Part shown: positions 21,290 to 31,037 of the stretch, piece by piece
Layout: every line of letters starts with the position of its first letter
How positions within the stretch are numbered: the first letter of the stretch is position 1
Program-made: the position numbers and the translations under genes
The notes under the pieces: generated by a model
What the model was told of the DNA's origin: nothing
The model's database searches: none
Seen by the model: only the letters and a program-made list of their open reading frames with translations
Source of the DNA: Defluviicoccus sp.
GTDB taxonomy: Bacteria > Pseudomonadota > Alphaproteobacteria > Rhodospirillales > Defluviicoccaceae
Reading direction: 5' to 3'
Assembly (NCBI GenBank): GCA_029624735.1
Contig: JARSSM010000019.1
Location: 1 to 64,000 of the forward strand
Length of the DNA: 64,000 bases

Positions 21290-23533
21290 CTAAAGGAAAC
21301 TCATTGGATCGATGTCCACCTGCACGCGCACGCTCGCCGGTATTGGGATCGCAGCGAGCCATTCCCGCATCAGGCGCGAAACCGGGACCTTGACGCCAGC
21401 GTGTACGAGAAAGCGGCGCCGGTGCCGGCCACGCAGCAATGCCAGTGGTGCCGGTGCCGGCCCCAGCACGCGAACATCGTCCGTGCGCGGTGCGGCTTGG
21501 GCCAGGCAGCGGCAGGCCGCCTCGACTGCTGCCTCGTCCGCACCGGAGACGATGACTGCCGCCAGCCGGCCGAAGGGCGGCATCGCCGTCTCCCGCCGCG
21601 CTGTCGCTTCGGCAACGAGGAAGCGCTCGCGGTCGTAGGCCTGAAGGGCACGCATCACCGGATGCTCCGGCATGTGTGTCTGCAGGAGCACCTGGCCCGA
21701 CCGTTCCGCCCGTCCCGCCCGTCCTGCGACTTGGCTCAACAGCTGAAAGGTGCGTTCCGCCGCCCGCAAATCGCCGCCGACGAGTCCGAGGTCGCCATCG
21801 ACAACGCCGACCAAGGTCAGCAAGGGAAAGTGATAGCCCTTGGCGATAATCTGGGTACCGATAATGATATCGACCGCGTGCGCCTCGATCGCGGTGACCA
21901 GTGCCGCCGCGGCGCCCGGCCCGGTCAATGTATCGCTGGTCGCGAGCACCGTCCGCGCGGCCGGGAACAATGCCGCGACCTCATCCGCCAACCGCTCGAC
22001 ACCGGGACCGCAGGCGACCAGGCTGCCGGCATGGCCGCAGGCGGGACAGGCCGGCGGGATCGCCTGGGCGTGGCCGCAGTGGTGGCACTGCAGACGGCCG
22101 CTCAAGCGGTGCTGGACCAGCCAGGCGGTGCAATGGGGACAGCACAAGCGGTGGCCGCAGGCAGAGCACAGGGTGAGCGGGGCATAGCCGCGCCGGTTAA
22201 GGAACAACAACGCTTGGCTGCCCGCCTGCAGCGTCGTGGCGATGCGGTGGCGCGTTGTTGGGGCGAGGAAGCCGTCCCTGGGCGGTGGATCGCGGCGCAG
22301 ATCGACGAGTTCGATCGCAGGTGGGGCAACCACGTGGCGGGATGGCAGCGCGACGGCCCCATAGCGGCCCGAGCCGACGTTCTCTACCGTCTCCAGGGAC
22401 GGCGTAGCCGACACCAGGACCACCGGGACCTCGCCCAGCCGGGCGCGCACGACCGCCATGTCGCGGGCGTGATAGGTGACCCCATCTTCTTGCTTGAACG
22501 ACGCCTCGTGCTCCTCGTCGACGACAATCAGCGCGAGATTCGGAAACGGCAGGAACAGGGCGGAGCGAGCGCCGACGACCACGCGTGCCCACCCTTCGGA
22601 CACGGCGCGATAGGTGCGCTTGCGTTCGGCGGCACCGATCTCCGAGTGCCAGACGAGCGGCATGGCACCGAAGCGGGCGGCAAAGCGCATCAGCCACTGC
22701 GCACCCAGCGCGATTTCCGGCAACAGCACGAGGACCTGTGCCTCGGTCACGGAACCTGAAGCCGGTTGCGCGAGCGCACGCGCAATCGCCTCAAAATACA
22801 CTTCCGTCTTGCCGGAGCCGGGCGCACCGTCGACGAGCGTGACCGAGAAGCCGGCGCCGACCGCGCTCTGCAGCCGCGCGGCCGCCGCCCGCTGCCCGGC
22901 GGAAAGCGCGAGGCCGGGGCGCCGCCAATCGGGTGCCGGCGGCGGCTCCGGCGCCGACAATGCACATTTGACCAGGGCACCGGCCGCGATCAGACCGCGG
23001 ACGACGGCCGCACTGACGGCCGCGGCGCGTGCGATCTCCACCACCGGCCGCGGCATCCCGTCTTCGAGCAGCGCCAGGACGCGCGCGCGCGCCGGCGTCA
23101 CCTTCAGCCCCGGAACCGAAGGAGACTCGCCCCGGACATAGCCCAGCACATAGCCCACGGCCGGCGCCGACGGCCGCAAGGCGTCTGGCACCGGCATGGC
23201 CATGCGCAGCACCGCGCCCGGCGCGCTCACCGTATAGGCAGCGACCCAATCGACGAAGCGGCGGGAGACCGCCGGCAGGGGCGGCGCGGCGAGCCGCGTG
23301 CGGACCGGCCTCAACTTTGCCTCTGCGATGGCACCGCTGCCGGGCCCCCAGACGACACCGGTCAGTGTCCGCGCCGCGAGCGGGACCTCGACGAAATCGC
23401 CGGCCGCGAGTTCCATACCGTCTGCAACGCGATAATCGTAGGCGCCTGCGAGCGGCAACGGCAGCAGCACGGCCACCCGGTCACCGCCGCAGTACGATAG
23501 TTGCGGTTCTGCAACAAACGTGTGGTTCTTCAA
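21290..23533 (-). CDS. priA: Primosomal replication restart helicase PriA
   Basis: This 747-aa DNA helicase loads the replicative helicase back onto stalled or broken forks. An N-terminal 3'-DNA-binding domain ([12 protein letters not shown], near residue 25) is followed by a winged-helix region. The helicase core has Walker [12 protein letters not shown] and Walker [12 protein letters not shown] zinc-binding insertion carries paired cysteines ([13 protein letters not shown], then CHHCG, CPACG), and the C-terminal helicase domain has the [13 protein letters not shown] segment. The start is uncertain: the longest frame begins with TTG at 23533, and no ATG lies near. It is divergent from the DUF484 gene across 81 nt. 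Confidence 0.95.
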   Translation of the reverse strand: MKNHTFVAEPQLSYCGGDRVAVLLPLPLAGAYDYRVADGMELAAGDFVEVPLAARTLTGVVWGPGSGAIAEAKLRPVRTRLAAPPLPAVSRRFVDWVAAYTVSAPGAVLRMAMPVPDALRPSAPAVGYVLGYVRGESPSVPGLKVTPARARVLALLEDGMPRPVVEIARAAAVSAAVVRGLIAAGALVKCALSAPEPPPAPDWRRPGLALSAGQRAAAARLQSAVGAGFSVTLVDGAPGSGKTEVYFEAIARALAQPASGSVTEAQVLVLLPEIALGAQWLMRFAARFGAMPLVWHSEIGAAERKRTYRAVSEGWARVVVGARSALFLPFPNLALIVVDEEHEASFKQEDGVTYHARDMAVVRARLGEVPVVLVSATPSLETVENVGSGRYGAVALPSRHVVAPPAIELVDLRRDPPPRDGFLAPTTRHRIATTLQAGSQALLFLNRRGYAPLTLCSACGHRLCCPHCTAWLVQHRLSGRLQCHHCGHAQAIPPACPACGHAGSLVACGPGVERLADEVAALFPAARTVLATSDTLTGPGAAAALVTAIEAHAVDIIIGTQIIAKGYHFPLLTLVGVVDGDLGLVGGDLRAAERTFQLLSQVAGRAGRAERSGQVLLQTHMPEHPVMRALQAYDRERFLVAEATARRETAMPPFGRLAAVIVSGADEAAVEAACRCLAQAAPRTDDVRVLGPAPAPLALLRGRHRRRFLVHAGVKVPVSRLMREWLAAIPIPASVRVQVDIDPMSFL

Positions 23534-23614
23534 CAGTGTCCCCAGCCGCGATTAGCGAGGTGAAAACGAATCTGCTATAGGCGCCAGAAGTGGCTCGGAA
23601 AGGAACATATTCGC

Positions 23615-24325
23615 ATGAGCGAGATCGATCCAGATCTGGTTTCCTGCAGCAGGACGCTGACACACGAGCAAGTGGCCGGATTTCTCCGGGATCACCCCGA
23701 TTTCTTTTCACTCTGCCCCGATCTTGTCGAGGAGATCAGTCCGCCGGTGCGTTGGAGCGGCGACAGCGTCGTCGACCTGCAGCGCTACATGGTGGAGACT
23801 CTGCGCGGCGAATTGGCAGGACTGCGCGACTGCGCGCAATCGGTCATCGAGACCAGCCGCGTCAATATGGCGACACAACTGCGCACGCACGCAGCCGTGC
23901 TGGCGCTGATCGCCGCCGAGGACCTTGACCACCTGGTGCGGGTGGTGACCGGTGATTTGCCGATCTTTCTCGATGTCGATGCGGCGGCTCTGGGCCTTGA
24001 GGAAGGCGACGCGCTGCCGCAGGACTGCACCGCGCTGGCGCGTCTGGCACCCGGCGACGTCGACCGCCTTATTGGAGAAGGCAACGAGGTGCTGTTGTAC
24101 CGGCAGTTCGACGACGATTGCCCGCTGTTCGATCCCGCCGCCAAGGCCGTGCGCTCGGCAGCGCTGGCGCGCCTTGAGCCGGGAGCGCCGGGGATTAGCG
24201 GCGTGCTGGCGCTGGGCGCGCATCGGGAGGACACCTTCCACCCGCGCCAAGGAACGGAGCTGCTGGAGTTCGTTGCCCGGGTGACCGAACTGTGCCTCAA
24301 GCGCGTGCTGCCGACCCACCGTTGA
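23615..24325 (+). CDS. DUF484 (GAF-like) family protein
   Basis: This 236-aa cytoplasmic protein has an N-terminal helical part with the family phrase VAGFLRDHPDFF (about residues 20-31). A short coiled segment follows, then a GAF-like domain ending in FHPRQGTELLEFVARV. DUF484 genes commonly sit next to xerC, and this one overlaps it. The function is not established. The ATG at 23615 has AAAGGAAC upstream. The stop overlaps the xerC start. Confidence 0.88.
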   Translation: MSEIDPDLVSCSRTLTHEQVAGFLRDHPDFFSLCPDLVEEISPPVRWSGDSVVDLQRYMVETLRGELAGLRDCAQSVIETSRVNMATQLRTHAAVLALIAAEDLDHLVRVVTGDLPIFLDVDAAALGLEEGDALPQDCTALARLAPGDVDRLIGEGNEVLLYRQFDDDCPLFDPAAKAVRSAALARLEPGAPGISGVLALGAHREDTFHPRQGTELLEFVARVTELCLKRVLPTHR

Positions 24326-25272
24326 GCCCTTACGCCGCCGCCGATGTCGATGCGGCTGCGCATGGCTGGCGACAGTGGCTCGCGGCCGAGCGGCGCTGCT
24401 CGCCGCACACCCTCAAGGCTTACGCAAGCGACCTCAACGGCTTTTTTGCCTTCCTCGCCCGCCATCTCGGCGGCCCGCCCGACCTGGCGGCGATGAATGC
24501 GCTTGCGGCTGCCGATCTCCGTGCCTTCCTCGCCCACTGCCGGACACGCGGCCTCGCCAAACGGTCGACGGCACGGACCATGGCCGCCGTGCGCAGTTTT
24601 CTTCGTTTCCTCGACCGCCGCGGCCTCGCCCATGTCCCTGCAGCGGCAAGTGTGCGGACACCAAAGCTGCCGCGGACACTGCCGCGCCCGCTCTCCGAAA
24701 TCGAGGCAGCCGCCGCGCTCGGCGCCATACAGCGGTTGAGCGACACACCCTGGATCGCTCTGCGCGACCGCGCGCTGGTGGCGGTGCTGTACGGCTGCGG
24801 CCTGCGCATCGGCGAAGCGCTGGCATTGAAGCGCAGCGCCGTACCCCTGGCGGAGGCGCTCATCATTTCCGGCAAAGGCGGCAAGCAACGGGTCGTACCG
24901 GTGCTGGATGTCGTTGCGAGCGCGGTTGCAGCCTACGTCGGCGCCTGCCCCTACGATCCCGGTCCCGCCGGGCCGCTGTTCCTTGGCGTGCGCGGCGGAC
25001 CGCTCGCGGCTGGCGTGGCACAGCGGCAGATCCGCCGCCTGCGCGCGCTCCTCGGCCTTGCTGAAACCGTAACGCCGCACGCCTTCCGCCACAGCTACGC
25101 AACCCATCTGCTCGCCGGCGGCGGCGACCTGCGCAGCATCCAGGAACTGCTCGGCCACGCCTCGCTGTCGACGACGCAGCGCTACACCGCGGTCGATCTC
25201 TCACGGCTGGCCGAGGTCCACCGTGCCGCGCATCCGCGCGCGCAGCGCCGGTCTGGGTCCGACAGAGCATGA
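24292..25272 (+). CDS. xerC: Tyrosine recombinase XerC
   Basis: This site-specific recombinase, together with XerD, resolves chromosome dimers at dif before division. An N-terminal core-binding domain (WRQWLAAERRCSPHTLKAY) precedes the catalytic domain. The active residues are all present: Arg in CGLRIGEAL, Lys in GKGGKQR, His and Arg in HAFRHSYATHL, His in LGHASL, and the nucleophile Tyr in TTQRYT. The frame opens with GTG at 24292. A TTG at 24322 that overlaps the DUF484 stop (TTGA) is an equally good start and would give 316 aa. Its position after DUF484 supports XerC rather than a phage integrase. Confidence 0.93.
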   Translation: MPQARAADPPLSPYAAADVDAAAHGWRQWLAAERRCSPHTLKAYASDLNGFFAFLARHLGGPPDLAAMNALAAADLRAFLAHCRTRGLAKRSTARTMAAVRSFLRFLDRRGLAHVPAAASVRTPKLPRTLPRPLSEIEAAAALGAIQRLSDTPWIALRDRALVAVLYGCGLRIGEALALKRSAVPLAEALIISGKGGKQRVVPVLDVVASAVAAYVGACPYDPGPAGPLFLGVRGGPLAAGVAQRQIRRLRALLGLAETVTPHAFRHSYATHLLAGGGDLRSIQELLGHASLSTTQRYTAVDLSRLAEVHRAAHPRAQRRSGSDRA

Positions 25273-26315
25273 TCCTCGAACGTGGCGACACCGTGCTGGT
25301 GACCGGGGCGGCCGGCTTCATCGGCTTTCATCTTAGCGATCGCCTGCTGGCCGAGGGCTTCGCCGTCATCGGCTTCGACAGCCTCAACGCCTACTACGAC
25401 GTGCGGCTGAAGGAGGCGCGCCTCGCGCAGCTAACCGGCCGGCCCGGTTTCCGCTTCGTCAAGTGTGATCTGGTCGACGCCAATGCGGTCCGCCACCTGT
25501 TTGCCGACGCGCGGCCGGCGGTGGTGGTTCATCTCGCCGCCCAGCCCGGCGTCCGCTACGGCCTCATCAATCCTGGCGCCTACGTCGACTGCAACTTGGT
25601 TGGCTTCCTCTCGATCCTCGAGGGCTGCCGCCACACGCCCGTCAAGCATCTGGTCTACGCGTCATCGAGTTCGGTCTACGGCCTCAACGCTGCCGTGCCG
25701 TTCTCCGAGCACCACGGCGTCGACCATCCGGTGAGCCTCTACGCCGCGACCAAGAAGGCGAACGAGCTGATGGCGCACACCTACAGCCACCTGTTCGCCG
25801 TGCCGACGACGGGCCTGCGCTTCTTCACCGTTTACGGGCCGTGGGGGCGGCCGGACATGGCGCCGATCCTGTTCGCCAAGGCGATTCTTGAAGGGCGGCC
25901 GATCCAGGTTTTCAACCACGGCCAGATGCGCCGCGACTTCACCTACATCGACGATATCATCGAGGGCGTGCGCCGGGTGATGGACGCGGCTCCGGCGCCC
26001 GATCCGACGGCCACCGGCCCGCAGGCCGACCCGGCCCACAGCGCCAGCGCGCCCTACCGGGTATACAACATTGGCAACCACAGCCCAGTCGCACTCTTGG
26101 ACTTCATCCAGCTTCTGGAGCAGGAACTCGGCCGGACGGCGGAGAAGGTGATGCTGCCGATGCAGCCGGGCGACGTGATCGAAACCTATGCCGACGTCAG
26201 CGACCTGGCCGCCGCGGTCGGCTTCAGCCCGGCAACGCCGATCGCCGATGGCATCCGCCGGCTTGGCGCCTGGATCAACGACAACCTCGACCTGGTGCGC
26301 TCACTGCGCGCGTGA
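25269..26315 (+). CDS. NAD-dependent epimerase, UDP-glucuronate 4-epimerase type
   Basis: This 348-aa extended short-chain dehydrogenase has NAD-binding GAAGFIG at about 14-20. The catalytic Tyr-Lys pair is in YAATKKANE and the Ser in YASSSSVYG. Segments such as LAAQPGVRYGLINP, GRPDMAP and MRRDFTYIDDI are characteristic of UDP-glucuronate 4-epimerases, which make UDP-galacturonate for surface polysaccharide. A stretch near 245-262 (Pro and Ala rich) is a lineage-specific insertion. The ATG overlaps the xerC stop in an ATGA junction, so it is translated with a recombinase of unrelated role. Exact substrate is inferred. Confidence 0.87.
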   Translation: MILERGDTVLVTGAAGFIGFHLSDRLLAEGFAVIGFDSLNAYYDVRLKEARLAQLTGRPGFRFVKCDLVDANAVRHLFADARPAVVVHLAAQPGVRYGLINPGAYVDCNLVGFLSILEGCRHTPVKHLVYASSSSVYGLNAAVPFSEHHGVDHPVSLYAATKKANELMAHTYSHLFAVPTTGLRFFTVYGPWGRPDMAPILFAKAILEGRPIQVFNHGQMRRDFTYIDDIIEGVRRVMDAAPAPDPTATGPQADPAHSASAPYRVYNIGNHSPVALLDFIQLLEQELGRTAEKVMLPMQPGDVIETYADVSDLAAAVGFSPATPIADGIRRLGAWINDNLDLVRSLRA

Positions 26316-26673
26316 CGGCTGCGACCTCGCCAACGGGGATCGCACGCTTGGAAAAGGCCGGTACGCCGCTGCGATTGTGGAAAACTTTGTTGAAAAACCC
26401 GCGTTTGCGCCGGTGCCGACGCGAGCGTCAATCGCTTGGCAAACCTGCACAACAAGCAGCCGCATCGCTAATTGCTTGATTACACATGATTTATAGACGC
26501 TTGCGCGGGAAGCCGCGGTTTCGCCGTACAGTTTCCGGCCGATGGCGATGCCATTCGGGCACTCCAGCCCACCTGTGCAAAAGTCGTGAAATACAACTGC
26601 AACAATTCGCGACCTAGGCCGACTCCCGTCTGCCGACAACCGCCGCCGGCCGTCTGCAGCCCCGGCGACAGCG
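26316..26673. other. Gene-free convergent region, 358 nt
   Basis: This lies between the 3' ends of the epimerase (plus) and folB (minus). It is less GC-rich than its surroundings. It contains a short inverted repeat (CAAGCA at 26453-26458, TGCTTG at 26473-26478, 14-nt loop) followed by an AT-rich segment around 26480-26500. No gene or clear terminator is seen. Confidence 0.4.
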
Positions 26674-27126
26674 CTAAAGGTTGGCGAAGCGCTCGATTTC
26701 GACGCCGACGCTGACCGCATCCGGCAGGACATCGAGCTTCTCGATCCGGATCCGTGCCGATCGGACACGGCCATCCTCCAGGCACATGCTTGCGATCTCC
26801 TCGGCGAGGGTCTCGACGAGGTTGATGTGGCGGCGGCCGACGATAGCACGCACGGCGGTACTGATCTCCTCGTAACAGACGACGTTCGCGAGCTCATCGC
26901 CGAGCTGCCGGTCGTCCCTCACGGCAAGATCGAGGTTGATACGCACCCGTTGCGGGGCGCCGTGCTCGTGCCGATGGACACCGATCCGGCACGGCAGCAC
27001 GAGATCGCGAATGAAAACGTGGCGGATCGCGTTGCGCGCGTCGGCAACGCGCAGAGGCTGGCTGAACGAGGCACCCGGCGGCGTCGCCGCGGCTGGGGGA
27101 ACGGTGTCCTTAGGACGGTGCTGCAT
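26674..27126 (-). CDS. folB: Dihydroneopterin aldolase
   Basis: This 150-aa enzyme of folate synthesis splits dihydroneopterin to hydroxymethyl-dihydropterin and glycolaldehyde. Core features are IRHVFIRDLVLPCRIGVHRHE at the start of the domain, VCYEEIS, with the substrate-binding Tyr and Glu, and NLVETLAEEIA. It carries about 35 extra N-terminal residues rich in Pro and Ala compared with the usual length. The ATG at 27126 lies only 4 nt after the preceding SDR gene, so the two are certainly one unit. Confidence 0.92.
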   Translation of the reverse strand: MQHRPKDTVPPAAATPPGASFSQPLRVADARNAIRHVFIRDLVLPCRIGVHRHEHGAPQRVRINLDLAVRDDRQLGDELANVVCYEEISTAVRAIVGRRHINLVETLAEEIASMCLEDGRVRSARIRIEKLDVLPDAVSVGVEIERFANL

Positions 27127-27130
27127 CTTG

Positions 27131-27901
27131 TTACTCGTCGTCAGCGAGAAGCGTCGCATCCGCGGTCCAGCCCAAGTGCTGGCCGGCATCGACGGCGATC
27201 ATATGGCCGGTGATGGAAGGAGCGTCAAGGAGGAAGCGGACCGCGCCCGCGATTTCTTCAGGTGCCACCGCCCGCTTGAGCGGCATCTTTGACCATTGCC
27301 GGCAAAACTGCGCATCCGTCTGCCGCAAGCTCGGCAGTGTCGGACCCGGGCCAACCGCGTTGATCCTGAGCCGCGGCGCCATCGCCATTGCCAACGTTTG
27401 TGTCAGCGTCCACAAGCCGACCTTGCTCACGGTGTAGGAGGTGAACAGCGGCGTCAAGCGCCAGACGCGCTGGTCAAGGATATTGACGACATTGCCCTGC
27501 ACGCCGGCGGGCAGCGCGGCTGCGAGTGCCTGGATCAGCACGAACGGCGCCCGCAGATTGACCTCCATCGCCCGGTCCCAGGAGGCTCGGCTCGCCGTCT
27601 CCGGCCGGTCGCTTTCGAATACCGAGGCGTTGTTGACGAGACAGGTGATCGGACCGAGCGCATCGTCGGCGCGGCTGATCAATGTTTTGGTATCAGCCTC
27701 GCGCATCAAATCGCAGGCGAGGGCGCAGGCGCGCCCGCCCGCTTCGGCAATCTCGGCCACGACCGCTTCGGCAGCCGCGGCCGAGGCATGGTAGTGGACA
27801 GCCACCGCCCAGCCGGCCCGCGCCAGGTCGAGCGCGATCGCGCGGCCAATCCGGCGGCCGGCTCCGGTGACGAGCGCGCCTCTAGCGGGCAGGGCGTTCA
27901 T
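27131..27901 (-). CDS. Short-chain dehydrogenase, pteridine-reductase (FolM) like
   Basis: This 256-aa classical SDR has a cofactor motif TGAGRRIG near residue 12. This form, with two Arg, is seen in FolM and pteridine reductases rather than in generic SDRs. NNAS, then the catalytic Tyr and Lys in SYTVSKVGL, and GPGPTLPS near the substrate loop, also fit that group. It lies 4 nt upstream of folB. I infer that it reduces dihydromonapterin or another pteridine, giving a folate-linked two-gene unit. A general SDR role cannot be excluded. Confidence 0.82.
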   Translation of the reverse strand: MNALPARGALVTGAGRRIGRAIALDLARAGWAVAVHYHASAAAAEAVVAEIAEAGGRACALACDLMREADTKTLISRADDALGPITCLVNNASVFESDRPETASRASWDRAMEVNLRAPFVLIQALAAALPAGVQGNVVNILDQRVWRLTPLFTSYTVSKVGLWTLTQTLAMAMAPRLRINAVGPGPTLPSLRQTDAQFCRQWSKMPLKRAVAPEEIAGAVRFLLDAPSITGHMIAVDAGQHLGWTADATLLADDE

Positions 27902-27949
27902 GGCCGCACAATGAAGGGATATCGCACCCGCAGCAAGGACCGCTCGGGC

Positions 27950-28447
27950 TCAAGGTGCACTTGGTTCGGGAGCTGACGGGACCGCGAGCGGGCGGAACTC
28001 CGCCACCACACGCTCGTAGACGGGACGCTTGAAGGCGACGGCAAGGCCGGGCAGTTCCTCGATCGCAACCCAGCGCCAGGCATTGAACTCTGCATGCTTG
28101 GCCGATGCCACGTCGATGTCGCTTTCGCGCCCCGTGAAGCGCAGCGCGAACCAACATTGCGTCTGGCCGCGGTACCTCCCCTTCCATCGCTTGGCGGCGA
28201 CGTGCGGAGGAAGGTCGTAGCTGAGCCAGGCCGACGCCCGCGCAATGATGACGGCGCGGTCGGTGCCGATCTCCTCCTTCAGTTCGCGCATGACCGCCGC
28301 TTCAGGCTCCTCCTTGGCCTTGATGCCGCCCTGGGGCGGTTGCCAGGCGCCGCCCGGCACGTCCGTCCGCCGGCCGACCCAGACGAGGCCTTCGTCGTTC
28401 AGCAAGACGGCGCCGACACCCCGCCGATAGGCAAGCGGTGCCATCAT
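27950..28447 (-). CDS. rppH: RNA pyrophosphohydrolase (Nudix)
   Basis: This 165-aa Nudix hydrolase removes pyrophosphate from the 5' end of triphosphorylated transcripts and so opens them to RNase E decay. The Nudix box runs from GGIKAKEEPEAA to RELKEEIG near residues 40-62. The flanking YRRGVGAVLLN, WQPPQGGI and YRGQTQCWFALRF are typical of RppH/IalA from Alphaproteobacteria. The ATG at 28447 overlaps the stop of the upstream deacetylase gene (ATGA). A second ATG follows at once. Confidence 0.94.
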   Translation of the reverse strand: MMAPLAYRRGVGAVLLNDEGLVWVGRRTDVPGGAWQPPQGGIKAKEEPEAAVMRELKEEIGTDRAVIIARASAWLSYDLPPHVAAKRWKGRYRGQTQCWFALRFTGRESDIDVASAKHAEFNAWRWVAIEELPGLAVAFKRPVYERVVAEFRPLAVPSAPEPSAP

Positions 28448-29622
28448 TGCGGCGCGTCCGCCACCACTTGTGGTGCGACCGCCGCCGACAATGGCGCCAG
28501 CACCAGGTTGCGCGCCGCCAGAGTTTCGGACCATAGCACCAGCCTGCGCACGGCGAGCGGCGAGGCTCCGGCGGCAGCAACCGCAACTCCGGTCTTGAGC
28601 GCAGCCTCTTCCAGCCGCCGCAGCTTGGCGTCGATCGCTGCCGCGCTCGGTTCGGCATCGATCGTCGTGTCCAGCCACGCGTGTGGAAGACCGATGCGAT
28701 CGGCGATCGGGACCAACGGCCGCTGCCCGGCACGCGCCGCATCGATGAACATCAGGCCCCGCTGCTGCACCACCCGCAACGTCGGCAGCAGCGGCTCGAA
28801 GTCGGCCACCCCCTCGCCGCCCAGCGCGATCACGCCGACACAGCCGGTGCAGTGCGCCAGGATCTGATCCAAGCGGGCGAGATTGCCGGCTACCGCAGCG
28901 CCCGGAACCAGCGCCCGCGGCCCGGCGTCAATGCGCTCGCCATCGGCCGCCTGGATCGGCAGGGCCGCAAAAACCTCGTGGCCTGCCGCCCGTGCCGCGA
29001 CAAGCCATCGGCCGGGGTCCGCCGCGTACGCATCAAGGGCCAGAGTCACCGCGGCAGGCAAATGGTCGAGCACCGCCTGGCTTGCGGTCGCGCTGAGGCC
29101 GAAGCCGAAGATAACGATTGACAGCCGCGGCCGGTCATCGCGACGGTCAAAGGGCCGCGCATATGCTTCGTAGGGAAGGCGGCCATCGACACCGACGCGC
29201 GGCAGGCGGAAGGCCCCACGGCTTTCGATCAGATCGGGAACCGGAGCCGCGGGAAGCGGCTCGGTTGCCGGCGCGCGGGCAATGCCGCGATAGGCCTCGG
29301 CAACCACCGCAGCGACGTGAAAGCCTTCCGCCGCCGGTTCGTCCGCCATCGGCTCCGGCACCGCAGCGCGATCAGCCGGTCCCGCCGCGGGAACCGCCAT
29401 TTCAATGGCAGGACCAGAGGCGACATCGGAAGCGCCAAAAAACACGGCTAACAATCCGAACAGCAACAGCGCCCCGGCACCGCTCAAGCCCGCCGCGAGA
29501 ATGGCCCGGCGGGCGAGCCCGCCGCCCAGCAGGCGCGTCCATGGCGGAGCCTTGAGCCGGGCACCAAGCGCGCGGAGCCCGCGAACACCCGGATCCCAGC
29601 GCAGCGCCCGCAACCCACCCAT
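28444..29622 (-). CDS. Divergent polysaccharide deacetylase family protein (YibQ type)
   Basis: This 392-aa protein has a cytoplasmic, basic N-terminus, one membrane anchor at about residues 40-65, a Pro and Ala rich linker, and a C-terminal periplasmic domain of the divergent polysaccharide deacetylase (DUF610) family. Typical segments are LSIVIFGFGLSATAS, AVTLALDAYA, HEVFAALPIQ and LDTTIDAE. The family has a deacetylase-like barrel but usually lacks the full metal triad; a role near cell-wall hydrolysis is inferred from its regular company with ctpA and envC. The ATG at 29622 is preceded by AGAAGGG. It overlaps rppH. Confidence 0.85.
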   Translation of the reverse strand: MGGLRALRWDPGVRGLRALGARLKAPPWTRLLGGGLARRAILAAGLSGAGALLLFGLLAVFFGASDVASGPAIEMAVPAAGPADRAAVPEPMADEPAAEGFHVAAVVAEAYRGIARAPATEPLPAAPVPDLIESRGAFRLPRVGVDGRLPYEAYARPFDRRDDRPRLSIVIFGFGLSATASQAVLDHLPAAVTLALDAYAADPGRWLVAARAAGHEVFAALPIQAADGERIDAGPRALVPGAAVAGNLARLDQILAHCTGCVGVIALGGEGVADFEPLLPTLRVVQQRGLMFIDAARAGQRPLVPIADRIGLPHAWLDTTIDAEPSAAAIDAKLRRLEEAALKTGVAVAAAGASPLAVRRLVLWSETLAARNLVLAPLSAAVAPQVVADAPQ

Positions 29623-29720
29623 CGCCCTTCTCTCACCGCCGCCCGGCGAGGCCCGCGCGTAAACCGCTGGAGAGGGCCTCAACTGCAACCATAGGACGCT
29701 TCAATCTCGGCAGCAATGTC

Positions 29721-31037
29721 CTAACGGGAGGGCGATCCAGACCGATTGGCGAACAGGGACAAGCCGCGAACGAGATCGATGGCCCGAATGAGCTGATAAT
29801 CGGGGCCGGGAGCCGGTTGGCCCGCGGCTTCGTCTGGCGCTGCCGTTTCAGAGGGGCTACCCGCCTTCGGCTCCCCCTCCGGCGCCGGCTGCCGGTCGAG
29901 CGCACCCCGCAGATCTGCTTCGCGCCGTTCGCGCGCTTGCGCCACTGTTTCGATGCGCGCCTGCTCGACGACGATATCGGGTTCAATGCCGACGGCCTGG
30001 ATCGAACGGCCGGAGGGTGTGTAATAGCGCGCCGTTGTGAGCCGCATCGCGCCGTGGCCGCTCAAGGGCATGATCGTCTGCACGGAACCTTTTCCGAACG
30101 ACTTGGTCCCGAGCAGAATCGCGCGGCCGTGATCCTGCAGCGCCCCGGCGACAATCTCGGAAGCCGAAGCCGATCCGGCATTGACGAGGACCACCATCGG
30201 CAGCCCATCCGCCAGGTCGCCCGGCCGGGCGTTGAAGCGCTGCGCGTCGTCCGCCTTGCGCGCCCGCGTCGAGACGACTTCGCCTTGCTCAAGGAAGGCG
30301 TCGGCCACGGCGACCGCTTGTGATAGCAGACCGCCCGGGTTGTTGCGGAGATCCAGAATGACGCCCTGCAGCTTGCCGTTCGCGGCCTGCTTGAGCTTTG
30401 CCATTTCCTCGCTGACACCGCTATCTGTCTGCTCGTTGAACGAGCTGATTCGCAGATAGCCAACCTGACCTTCGAGGCGCGAGCGTACAGACCGTATCTT
30501 GATGATGGCGCGTGACAGCGTCACGTCGAATGGCTGCGCGGTGTTCCGCCGAATCGTCAGGCGGATCTGGCTCCCGACCGGACCGCGCATCTTGTCGACC
30601 GCCTCGGACAGCGTCATGCCCAGCACCTGCTCGCCATCGAGGTGCGTGATCAGGTCGCCCGGCTCGATCCCGGCGCGGTGCGCCGGCGTGTCGTCGATCG
30701 GCGAGACGACCTTGACCAGGCCGCCCTCCATTGTCACCTCGATGCCGAGGCCGCCGAAGGCGCCTTGCGTCTGCACCTTCATGTCGCCGAACTTCTCCGC
30801 GTTCAGATAGCCGGAGTGCGGATCGAGTGAGGTCAGCATGCCGTTGATGGCGGCCTCGATGAGCTGCTCGTCCGATGTCTCGTCGACAAAGTCGCTGCGC
30901 ACCCGCTCAAAAACATCGCCGAAGAGGTTGAGGAGCTCGTATGTGCTGGCAGGATCCTGCTTCGGCTCGGCAGCGAGGGCAAGCGACGCGCAGAACGGCA
31001 TGACCACTGCCATTGCGGCAAACCAGCGGCTCGTCAT
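29721..31037 (-). CDS. ctpA: Carboxy-terminal processing peptidase, S41 family
   Basis: This 438-aa periplasmic serine protease has a signal peptide (MTSRWFAAMAVVMPF to about residue 23). A PDZ domain follows (about 95-170, with GGLGIEVTMEGG), then the S41 catalytic core. The catalytic Ser is in GSASASEIVAGAL and the Lys in GTKSFGKGSVQT; LDLRNNPGG is the substrate-binding strand. The C-terminal tail is disordered and Pro/Ala rich. The ATG at 31037 has AAAGGAC upstream, which favours it over in-frame ATG codons at 31064 and 31070. It is followed by the divergent deacetylase and rppH in the common order; the M23 peptidase gene envC, often just upstream, is absent. Confidence 0.94.
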   Translation of the reverse strand: MTSRWFAAMAVVMPFCASLALAAEPKQDPASTYELLNLFGDVFERVRSDFVDETSDEQLIEAAINGMLTSLDPHSGYLNAEKFGDMKVQTQGAFGGLGIEVTMEGGLVKVVSPIDDTPAHRAGIEPGDLITHLDGEQVLGMTLSEAVDKMRGPVGSQIRLTIRRNTAQPFDVTLSRAIIKIRSVRSRLEGQVGYLRISSFNEQTDSGVSEEMAKLKQAANGKLQGVILDLRNNPGGLLSQAVAVADAFLEQGEVVSTRARKADDAQRFNARPGDLADGLPMVVLVNAGSASASEIVAGALQDHGRAILLGTKSFGKGSVQTIMPLSGHGAMRLTTARYYTPSGRSIQAVGIEPDIVVEQARIETVAQARERREADLRGALDRQPAPEGEPKAGSPSETAAPDEAAGQPAPGPDYQLIRAIDLVRGLSLFANRSGSPSR

